A stretch of DNA of 13,757 nt. Source: JACRBK01 sp964427955 (GTDB taxonomy: Bacteria; Chloroflexota; Anaerolineae; Aggregatilineales; Aggregatilineaceae). Location of the stretch: assembly GCA_964427955.1 (NCBI GenBank), contig CAYRWY010000124.1, positions 1-13,757 of the forward strand, written 5' to 3'. Each line of letters opens with the position of its first letter. The first letter of the stretch is position 1. The notes under the pieces are model-generated. The model saw only the letters and a program-made list of their open reading frames with translations. It was not told the DNA's origin and ran no database searches. Position numbers and translations under genes: made by a program. Positions 7,700 to 13,757 of the stretch are shown here, piece after piece.

Positions 7700-7991
7700 A
7701 AGACGTAATAAAAAATAATTAATTGTCGTTCACGGAACTAGAACTTTATTTTTGCCCTGGCTGGGTGTAAGATGGACTCAGCTAGTATGACGGACTATGT
7801 GCTTCCCGGTGACGGTCCGCGCCGGATTGGGAATGGAAACGGGGGTGATGTCGGCCACTCACACTCACTGCTGACCTAACGAGCTTATCCGTCCAAAGCA
7901 TCCCATCAGCCTGATCCGGGCGGATCGAGGCTCTCTTACTTTTTCATTCCAGCACGTAGTGTGACCGGAATTTGAGAGGATTCACCCGTCG
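7700..7991. other. Non-coding gap upstream of the histidine kinase
   Basis: With the preceding hairpin this is a 337-bp gap. It begins with an AT-rich patch (7707-7725) that is striking against the high-GC surroundings. TTGTCG (7723-7728) with TATTTT (7747-7752) is a poor promoter match. I find no RNA gene, convincing coding frame or strong promoter. GAGAGGA at 7974-7980 is the ribosome binding site of the next gene. Confidence 0.5.
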
Positions 7992-9653
7992 TTGATAACC
8001 GAACTTGTGCTTGCCGTTCTCGCCGTGGTGTGCCTGGTTGCTGCGATCTATTCGCGCCAACAACTGCGCCGTGCCCTGCGGGCCGCTCAGGATGACGTTC
8101 CACAGCCACCTCCAACGTACCCCGAACCAGTGCCTGATCAGACTGCGGCCCTCCAGGCGGCTGCCGCTCGCCTGGAACGAGAAGTGCTCGAGCGCCAGCG
8201 GGCCGAACTGGCGCTGCGCCAGTCCGGAGAACAGCTTCGCACGGTCTTCGACGCCATTGGCGACTGGATCAGCGTCGTCGATTCTGACCTGCGGATCGTG
8301 ATGGCGAACGAAGCCTACCGCCAGATGACCCTCGAATTTGGGCTGGCCAGCGATCCGCTGGGCCGCACGCCCCATGAGTTGTTCCCGTTTTTGCCCACAA
8401 AAGCCATCGACGAATTTCGCCAGGTGTTCGAGACGGGCCAACCCCTGGTCACGCACGAAACGACGCGTGCGGGCAGCCTGGTGCTGCACACCGAAACGCG
8501 CAAAGTGCCGATTCTGGACGACGGCGTGGTGGTGCGGGTCATCACTATCGTCCGGGACGTCACGGATGAAGAGCGGGCCGAGGAAACCGTGCGCGTGGCC
8601 GAAACGCGGCGGCAGGCCATGCTCAAGGCCGTCCCCGATCTGATCTTCCGCCTGAGTGGGACGGGCGTCATCCTGGATTATCACGCCCCGCACCCCGAAG
8701 ACGTGTTGGGGACGCCCGAGATCTTCATGGGCCAGCGGATGGTGGACGTCCTCCCCGCCGAGGTGGCCCGCACCGTCGCCGCCGGGATCGAGGCGTTCCA
8801 GCGCACCGGCCAGCCGCAGTCGGTCCGCTACCTGCTCGAGCTGCCGGTCGGTCTGCGCCATTTCGAGGCGCGCATCGTGAGCGGGGGCGACGGCGAGATT
8901 CTGATGATCGTGCGCAATATCACCGAGCTGGTACAGAGCGAAGATCGCGCGCTGCAACTGCGGCTGGAGAAAGAGCGCAGCGCGATCCTGGCCGGGTTCG
9001 TCCAGGATGTCTCGCACGAGTTCGGCAATCCCCTGTCGGTCATCAAGAATAACGTTTACCTGATCGCCCACGACACGGAGCCGGACCGCGTCCGGCGCCG
9101 GTTGGACGGCATCGGCGGGCAGGTGTTCCATATCGAGCGGTTGGTCAAAGGGCTGCTGACCATGACCCAGCTCGATCACATGCCGCAGATGACGTGCGAA
9201 ACGCTCGACCTCAACGCCCTCGTGCAGACCGTGCTGGACGGGTTGGCATCGTCCGTGCGCGCGAAGAACCACCAGATCACGCTGTCCCTGGAGGCTGCGC
9301 TTCCGGCGGTCTTCGTCGATCAGCGGCTGTTCTCACAGGTGATCGGCGAACTGGTGCGCAACGCGGTGCTGTTCACGCCGCCCGGCGGCCAGATCACGTT
9401 GGCGACCCGGCAGCAGGCCGGGGAAGTGGTGATCGAATGCCGCGACAGCGGGATCGGGATCGGCGCCGTCGATCTGCCGCACCTCTTCGAGCGTTTTTTC
9501 CGCGTGGACAAGGCGCGGGGCGAGCGCGGCGCGGGGTTGGGACTGCCGATTGCCCAGAAAATCGTCGAGATGCACGGGGGGCGACTCGAAGTCACCAGCG
9601 CGCCCGGTCAAGGGAGTACCTTCCAAGTCTTTTTGCCGATCCGGCCCGCATAG
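7992..9653 (+). CDS. PAS-domain sensor histidine kinase
   Basis: 553 aa, start TTG: the nearest in-frame stop is at 7962-7964, no ATG or GTG lies between, and GAGAGGA sits 11 nt upstream. One N-terminal membrane helix (about 3-20) is followed by a Pro-rich stretch and a coiled coil (about 50-80). Two PAS-like domains (about 80-195 and 205-320), a HisKA dimerisation domain with His342 in SHEFGNPLS, and an HATPase domain follow, with N box Asn457, DSGIGIG from Asp485, an F box (LFERFF) and the second glycine motif GAGLGLPIA. All catalytic motifs are present. With no extracellular domain, the PAS domains should read a cytoplasmic signal. No response regulator is encoded nearby, so it is an orphan here. 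The glycoside-hydrolase-like gene follows 44 nt downstream and is probably cotranscribed. Confidence 0.92.
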   Translation: MITELVLAVLAVVCLVAAIYSRQQLRRALRAAQDDVPQPPPTYPEPVPDQTAALQAAAARLEREVLERQRAELALRQSGEQLRTVFDAIGDWISVVDSDLRIVMANEAYRQMTLEFGLASDPLGRTPHELFPFLPTKAIDEFRQVFETGQPLVTHETTRAGSLVLHTETRKVPILDDGVVVRVITIVRDVTDEERAEETVRVAETRRQAMLKAVPDLIFRLSGTGVILDYHAPHPEDVLGTPEIFMGQRMVDVLPAEVARTVAAGIEAFQRTGQPQSVRYLLELPVGLRHFEARIVSGGDGEILMIVRNITELVQSEDRALQLRLEKERSAILAGFVQDVSHEFGNPLSVIKNNVYLIAHDTEPDRVRRRLDGIGGQVFHIERLVKGLLTMTQLDHMPQMTCETLDLNALVQTVLDGLASSVRAKNHQITLSLEAALPAVFVDQRLFSQVIGELVRNAVLFTPPGGQITLATRQQAGEVVIECRDSGIGIGAVDLPHLFERFFRVDKARGERGAGLGLPIAQKIVEMHGGRLEVTSAPGQGSTFQVFLPIRPA

Positions 9654-9697
9654 CCTAATATTTTTGCTGGATGAGGATCAGCAAAAGGATAAACACT

Positions 9698-11053
9698 ATG
9701 TCCCTGTTCCAGAGGCGTTACCGGGTTATCGGGTTGATCGCGCTGTTGGCGGTCGCTCTGGGGATCGTCTCGCACGGGTGGGGCCAGGAGCCGACCCCGA
9801 ATTTCGGCCCGATCATCACCCCGCCGCCGCAGCCTACGGTGTCGGGCGATGCCACGCCTACGCCCACCAAGACGCCCAAGCCGACCAAGACGCCGAAGCC
9901 GACCAAAACTCCGGCGCCGACGGTGATCCCCAGCATCACCCCGGCCATTTCGCCGACGCCGCTGCCCACGCTGCGCGCCGACATGATGGGGATTCAGGTC
10001 GTCCCCAATATCGACCTGAATGCCTTCGATAACACCTTGTGGCTGGTGGGCCGCCTGGGGGTGAAGTGGATCAAGTTCCAGTTCGCCTGGGATGAGCTTG
10101 AGCCGCAGCAGGGTGTCTTCAGCCAGGCCTTCTACACCTACCGGCTGTTGGTGCAGCGCGCCAACCAGCAGGGCCTCAACGTGATGATCAGCATCGTCAA
10201 GGCCCCGGCCTGGGCGCGCGCCACGACCGAGGAAGCAGGTCCGCCGATCAATCCGCAGGACCTGGCGAGCTTCATCACCCGCATGATGGGTGAGGTCCGG
10301 GTGGACCTGTACGGCAATTCGTATTTCGACGCGATTGAAATCTGGAACGAGCCGAACCTGCGCCGCGAATGGAACGGCGGCACGATCAGCGGCGCGGACT
10401 ACATGCGCCTGTTCGACGCGGCCTACCAGGGTATCCGCGCGGGCGAGGGCGGTCAAAGCGTGACCGTGGTGACGGCAGGGCTGGCGCCGACCGGCATCAA
10501 CGATGGCGTGACGGCGGTCGATGATCGCGCCTTCCTGCGCCAGATGTACCAGGCCGGACTGGGCAGTTCGTCCTACCAGAATATCGCCATCGGCGTGCAT
10601 CCCTACGGCGCGGACAACGCGCCCGACGCGCGCTGCTGCTCGGACGGGGGCTACACCAATCACCCCAGTTGGTTCTTCATGGATACGCTGGAAGACTACC
10701 ATAACATCATGGTGGAGAATGGCGACACCGCCCGCTACCTGTGGGCGACCGAATTCGGCTGGGGGACCTATGAGGGCTTCGCGACCAGCGATGGCAGCCC
10801 GGCTCAGCCGCCCGATGGCGCGCCGTACTTCCAGAACGTGACGCAGGAGGAGCAGGGTAACTATACCATCCGCGCCTTCGAGATCGGCCAAAGCCTGCCC
10901 TACGTGGGCGTCATGATCCTGTGGAACCTGGACTATTCGGCCCAGACCTATATCGACAACCGCGATCCCCAGGCAGGCTACGCGCTGCTGCGCGGCGGCG
11001 TCGATCCGCTGCGGCCCGCCTTCAACCTGATCGAACAGTCGCCCAAGCGGTAG
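9698..11053 (+). CDS. Secreted glycoside-hydrolase-like TIM-barrel protein
   Basis: 451 aa from the ATG at 9698, chosen because AAGGA (9685-9689) lies 8 nt upstream. An in-frame ATG at 9671 would add nine residues but has no clear ribosome site. A signal peptide or anchor (about 1-29) is followed by a Thr/Pro/Lys linker (about 31-90) with three 6-residue repeats, then a clan A-type (GH5/GH39-like) barrel. The likely acid/base is Glu218 in IWNEPNL and the likely nucleophile Glu352 in ATEFGWGT, so both catalytic acids are in place. It should cleave or modify a polysaccharide outside the cell; the substrate is not evident. It probably shares an operon with the histidine kinase and ends at a strong terminator. 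Confidence 0.87.
   Translation: MSLFQRRYRVIGLIALLAVALGIVSHGWGQEPTPNFGPIITPPPQPTVSGDATPTPTKTPKPTKTPKPTKTPAPTVIPSITPAISPTPLPTLRADMMGIQVVPNIDLNAFDNTLWLVGRLGVKWIKFQFAWDELEPQQGVFSQAFYTYRLLVQRANQQGLNVMISIVKAPAWARATTEEAGPPINPQDLASFITRMMGEVRVDLYGNSYFDAIEIWNEPNLRREWNGGTISGADYMRLFDAAYQGIRAGEGGQSVTVVTAGLAPTGINDGVTAVDDRAFLRQMYQAGLGSSSYQNIAIGVHPYGADNAPDARCCSDGGYTNHPSWFFMDTLEDYHNIMVENGDTARYLWATEFGWGTYEGFATSDGSPAQPPDGAPYFQNVTQEEQGNYTIRAFEIGQSLPYVGVMILWNLDYSAQTYIDNRDPQAGYALLRGGVDPLRPAFNLIEQSPKR
9854..9907 (+). repeat. Three tandem 18-bp units in the glycosidase linker
   Basis: Units at 9854-9871, 9872-9889 and 9890-9907 encode TPTPTK, TPKPTK and TPKPTK. The second and third differ by two bases. This is a flexible, positively charged spacer between membrane anchor and barrel, and a plausible site for length variation between strains. 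Confidence 0.8.
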
Positions 11054-11080
11054 CCTCGCGCTCGATGCTTCAGAGTCGTC

Positions 11081-11109
11081 GTAGGGGCACCCCGTGGGGT
11101 GCCCTTTTT
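11081..11109 (+). terminator. Intrinsic terminator after the glycoside-hydrolase gene
   Basis: GGGCACCCC (11085-11093) and GGGGTGCCC (11096-11104) form a perfect GC-rich stem, followed directly by TTTTT (11105-11109), 32 nt past the stop codon. It begins with GTAGGGG, so it also belongs to the short hairpin family found at 3579 and 12575. Confidence 0.88.
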
Positions 11110-11143
11110 CGTTTTGCTGATCGGGGGGCTGGCTGCGCTGCGG

Positions 11144-11300
11144 TTTACCCCACCCCCCGGCCCCCTCTCCACCCGGTGGCGAGGGGGAGTGGCGCCGTGG
11201 AAACGTTGGTGTAGGGAAGCGGCGCCGCCGCGCCCGGCTTTGAAAAATGAAAATTGTCTCTCAAAAATCCCGGTTCTCAATGCCTGTCTGCCCCTGAACC
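11144..11300 (-). repeat. 157-bp intergenic repeat, copy B (inverted)
   Basis: Its reverse complement matches 3295-3451. The 92-bp GC-rich part (11144-11235) has three differences and the 29-bp end (11272-11300) none. It fills the 275-bp gap between two convergent genes. Next to it, 11301-11320 (TCTGCGCTCTCTGCGTTGAG) is a short iterated TCTGCG sequence absent beside copy A, so the shared element ends near 11300. Confidence 0.85.
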
Positions 11301-11328
11301 TCTGCGCTCTCTGCGTTGAGCTGTTTTT

Positions 11329-12480
11329 TTACGGCGTGCGCCGGAAGACTCGCCAATACAGCCCCAGCGGCAGGCACGCGATCCCCTGCGCGATCAGCAG
11401 CGCCCCGACGATCCCGATCTGGTCGGCCAGCGTGCCCAACAGCAGCGAAAACAGCGCGAACAGGACGCTCCCGGCCAGCGACACCAGCGAACCCATCGTG
11501 GCGCGCTGCGCGGTGGTGAAATCGCGCTGTTGCAGCGCCTCTTGCGCGACGGTGTTGACGCCGTGAAACAGGCTGGTCCCGGACAGCAGCGCCGGGGAGA
11601 CCGGCGTCGGGATCGCCAGGGCGGCGACGGTCACCCCGCGCGAGGCGATCCCGCCGCCCACCAGCAGCCGGAACTCGCCCCACCGCTGGATCACACGCCC
11701 GCTGAAAAAGTAGCTGGCCGCGGCCAGCAGGTTGTCCAGCGTCCGGGCCGCGCCGACGGCCCACAGCGGCCACAACGTCTGCACGAACGCCACGCGCAGT
11801 TGGTAGCTGGCTTCGCCGATGCTGCCTTCCAGGATGGACGCCAGGCTGATCAGCCGCAGGCGGGGCTGGCGCAGGATCAGGCGCAGCGCCGCGCGGACGT
11901 GGGCGTACGGGTGCGCGGCGGGCGCGCTATGCCGGGCCGGTTCGTGCAGCGCCAGGGCGATCCCCAACCCGGCCAGCGCGGGCAGGATCGAGATCCAGAC
12001 CGTCAGCCGCAGCGAGATCATCGCCACCAGCCCTCCGCCGACGCCCGACAGCGCCCAGGCGACGTGCTCGCGGCTGGTAATCCGCCCCCGGTAATGCGCG
12101 TAGCGATCTTCCTGGCCGGAGATCGCCAGCGTGTCGTACAGCAGCGCCTGGTTGTTGCCGCTGAAGAGGGCCATCGCCAATCCCTGGCAGATCGCGCCCG
12201 CGACCAGCAGCGCGAACGTTCCGCTGGCGGCGTACAGAGTCACCGCGGCCACGTCGGCTACCGATCCCAGCACGAAGGTGCGCTGCCGTCCGATCCGGTC
12301 GGAAAAAACGCCGGTGGGAACCTCGAACAGCGCGCTGGACAGCGAGGCCACGGCATAGACGCTCATGCCCAGGGCGTAGGACCCCGCGACGTGAGCGAAG
12401 TAGATCGCCATCAGCGGGCCATACAGCCGCAGTCCGAGTACGAAACTGAACCACGTCAGCAGGCGGAGATTACGTGTCAT
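11329..12480 (-). CDS. MFS transporter (12-helix-type permease)
   Basis: 383 aa, strongly hydrophobic throughout, about 10-12 membrane helices, in the inner membrane. The loop between helices 2 and 3 carries the MFS motif A, GVFSDRIGRQR (57-67), with Asp61, Arg62 and Arg65 conserved. The preceding 'LFEVPTGVFSDRIGR' is typical of drug/proton antiporter-like MFS members annotated as exporters. Substrate and direction cannot be told. The length is near the short end for the superfamily. The ATG at 12480 has no recognisable Shine-Dalgarno site upstream. No clear terminator follows; transcripts would run into repeat B. The gene is convergent with the glycosidase gene and divergent from the WD40 gene. 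Confidence 0.88.
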   Translation of the reverse strand: MTRNLRLLTWFSFVLGLRLYGPLMAIYFAHVAGSYALGMSVYAVASLSSALFEVPTGVFSDRIGRQRTFVLGSVADVAAVTLYAASGTFALLVAGAICQGLAMALFSGNNQALLYDTLAISGQEDRYAHYRGRITSREHVAWALSGVGGGLVAMISLRLTVWISILPALAGLGIALALHEPARHSAPAAHPYAHVRAALRLILRQPRLRLISLASILEGSIGEASYQLRVAFVQTLWPLWAVGAARTLDNLLAAASYFFSGRVIQRWGEFRLLVGGGIASRGVTVAALAIPTPVSPALLSGTSLFHGVNTVAQEALQQRDFTTAQRATMGSLVSLAGSVLFALFSLLLGTLADQIGIVGALLIAQGIACLPLGLYWRVFRRTP

Positions 12481-12537
12481 GCTGAATCACACGGGGGGAA
12501 CGCCGGGTTTCCGTCACCCAGCACCGGCACCATTTGG

Positions 12538-12566
12538 AGTATACTGGCACCTGACTGTTGTTTCAA
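12538..12566 (-). promoter_or_regulatory. Promoter of the MFS transporter gene
   Basis: On the minus strand TTGAAA (12566-12561) and TATACT (12543-12538) are 17 nt apart, a close match to the sigma70 consensus (5 of 6 at each hexamer). Transcription would begin about 50 nt before the ATG. The -10 overlaps the palindrome GTATAC, but the plus strand has no matching -35. Confidence 0.65.
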
Positions 12567-12574
12567 GCCGCTCT

Positions 12575-12605
12575 GTAGGGGCGCTGCTTGCCGCGCCCAA
12601 AGGAG
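12575..12605 (+). promoter_or_regulatory. GTAGGGG hairpin abutting the ribosome site of the WD40 gene
   Basis: GGGCGC (12579-12584) and GCGCCC (12593-12598) form a 6-bp stem with an 8-nt loop. AAAGGAG (12599-12605) follows with no gap and lies 8 nt from the ATG at 12614. The hairpin resembles the other GTAGGGG elements in the window. Its closeness to the ribosome site suggests, but does not prove, an effect on translation. Confidence 0.55.
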
Positions 12606-12613
12606 TTGTTGTG

Positions 12614-13757
12614 ATGTCTGACTGGTCGCCGCTGAGGCTCAGAATACATTTTTTCTGGTTATTTGCGTCTTTGGCAGCATCGACGGTTCTCGTTGGGATG
12701 ACTACGGGGAGTGGAAGCGTTCTCGTAGCGCAGGTTAACCCGACGCCGACTGCCTCGGCTCCGCCAGTAATCACACAGAGCAATGTGGATCAGGTGCAGG
12801 AACTGGCGATGTTAGGGAAAGGACTCATCCATCATCTAGTCTGGCTATCCGATGGAAAGACACTGGCCGTAGTCAGTACGACGGGGGTCTGGCAGTACGA
12901 TACCAGTATGCCCGACCTCATGCCACGTTTTCTGAGCATCCACACGGGTGAAGCATTCGATAAAGCTCTTAGTCCAGATGGAGCCGTATTAGTTACCGCG
13001 AGTCTGAGTGCTTTAGATTACTCCGTGCGAATGTGGGATACCGCAACTGATACACAATTATCGACTCTAGAGGGACATACAAGCTATGTCTTGAGAGTTG
13101 TCTTTTCTCCCAACGGGAAAGTGCTCGCTTCGGGCGATGCTAGCGGCACTGTCCGTTTATGGGATGTGGGTACAGGAAAGAGTCTCGCTGTTTTGCAGGG
13201 ACATAGTCAGTTTATCAGCAGCCTTGCTTTCAGCGCCGATAGTGCTTTGCTTGCCTCCACGAGCTGGGATGGGACTGTGAGAATATGGGATGTCAACTCA
13301 GGTGATGAAACCCTGGTTTTGAGGGGACAGGGATCTGAGATAGCGGGAGTGGCATTTTCCCCAGATGGAAACACACTGGCCTCGTGGGCAGGTGGCGCTG
13401 ACAGAACCTTGCGCCTGTGGGACGTCCACGGCGGCACCCAGTTATGGTCGTCCATTGAAGGATTCGGCGGGAATTACACGGATCAAGCTGTGTTTGATCC
13501 GCGAGGGAACTTGCTGGCAGTGGGTTGCGAAGAGGGGGCGGTATGTTTGCTGAATACCAGCACAGCTACAGAAACCGCTGTTTTTAAAGATAACGATGTT
13601 CGGTCTTTTGCTTTGGCGTTTAGTCCGGATGGAGAAAAACTGGCTGCTACCACTCAATATGGCTCTATATCCCTATGGAATCTGGAAAACGCCTCGCTGC
13701 TCACCAGTTTGCCCGGCTATGCTCCTGGAGTAGATAGCGTGGTTTTTAGCCCCGACG
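12614..13757 (+). CDS. WD40-repeat beta-propeller protein, 3' end cut off
   Basis: At least 381 codons, open to the window edge. ATG at 12614 fits the AAAGGAG site best; GTG at 12611 is in frame but only 5 nt from it. A hydrophobic signal or anchor segment (about 11-40, IHFFWLFASLAASTVLVG) precedes a short Pro/Thr linker (NPTPTASAPP), so the protein is probably exported. Then come WD40-type blades: an entry blade (about 58-97, QVQELAMLGKG..GVWQYD), a second ending SVRMWD, and clear ones from about 153 (GHTSYVLRVVFSPNGKVLASGDASGTVRLWD), 196, 238, 283 and 323, each about 40-43 aa. Such propellers usually act as binding scaffolds; no enzyme domain is seen. Its GC is visibly lower than its neighbours, with AGA, ATA and TTA codons. 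Confidence 0.88.
   Translation, partial: MSDWSPLRLRIHFFWLFASLAASTVLVGMTTGSGSVLVAQVNPTPTASAPPVITQSNVDQVQELAMLGKGLIHHLVWLSDGKTLAVVSTTGVWQYDTSMPDLMPRFLSIHTGEAFDKALSPDGAVLVTASLSALDYSVRMWDTATDTQLSTLEGHTSYVLRVVFSPNGKVLASGDASGTVRLWDVGTGKSLAVLQGHSQFISSLAFSADSALLASTSWDGTVRIWDVNSGDETLVLRGQGSEIAGVAFSPDGNTLASWAGGADRTLRLWDVHGGTQLWSSIEGFGGNYTDQAVFDPRGNLLAVGCEEGAVCLLNTSTATETAVFKDNDVRSFALAFSPDGEKLAATTQYGSISLWNLENASLLTSLPGYAPGVDSVVFSPD

Noticed and set aside
9671..9697. ATG at 9671 as start of the glycosidase gene
   Set aside because: It has no ribosome site, while the in-frame ATG at 9698 has AAGGA at ideal distance and gives a cleaner signal peptide.
11530..12621. Plus-strand frame of 363 codons opposite the MFS gene
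   Set aside because: Its composition is typical of a GC-rich shadow, and the minus strand encodes clear membrane helices and MFS motif A.

Overview
The window looks like a piece of chromosome from a high-GC, free-living bacterium, most likely a member of the Chloroflexota (Anaerolineae-like). This is inference. It rests on gene style: a Ser/Thr kinase fused to a beta-propeller, secreted proteins with long Pro/Thr linkers, a LysM envelope protein with an 'NLLVNGSLE' type N-terminal domain, a WD40 protein with a 'QVQELAMLGKG..HHLVW' entry sequence, and GC-rich intergenic hairpin repeats. No rRNA, tRNA, CRISPR array, transposase or phage gene is visible.

Layout. 1-213: non-coding, with a nested double hairpin that may end the first gene. 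214-3189 (-): transmembrane Ser/Thr protein kinase with a Reg_prop-like propeller as sensor. 3190-3613: intergenic, holding the kinase promoter, one copy of a 157-bp repeat and the terminator of the next gene. 3614-4594 (-): PfkB-family sugar kinase. 4766-5671 (+): haloalkane-dehalogenase-like alpha/beta hydrolase, divergent from the sugar kinase. 5694-5721: a perfect-consensus promoter with a leader of about 200 nt. 5930-7654 (+): secreted, membrane-anchored LysM protein. 7655-7991: non-coding with an 11-bp hairpin. 7992-9653 (+): PAS-PAS sensor histidine kinase with a TTG start. 9698-11053 (+): secreted glycoside-hydrolase-like TIM-barrel protein, probably in one operon with the histidine kinase and followed by a strong intrinsic terminator. 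11054-11328: second, inverted copy of the 157-bp repeat. 11329-12480 (-): MFS transporter. 12614-13757 (+): WD40-repeat protein cut by the window edge, with clearly lower GC and different codon use.

How it fits together. The genes are mostly single transcription units around signalling and the cell envelope: two membrane sensor kinases, two secreted envelope or polysaccharide proteins and an exported propeller. The sugar kinase, hydrolase and transporter are ordinary metabolic genes. I see no tight multi-gene defence or biosynthetic system. The most unusual content is the set of intergenic repeats: a 157-bp element in two inverted copies that bracket five genes, and a wider family of short hairpins starting GTAGGG beside gene ends and starts.
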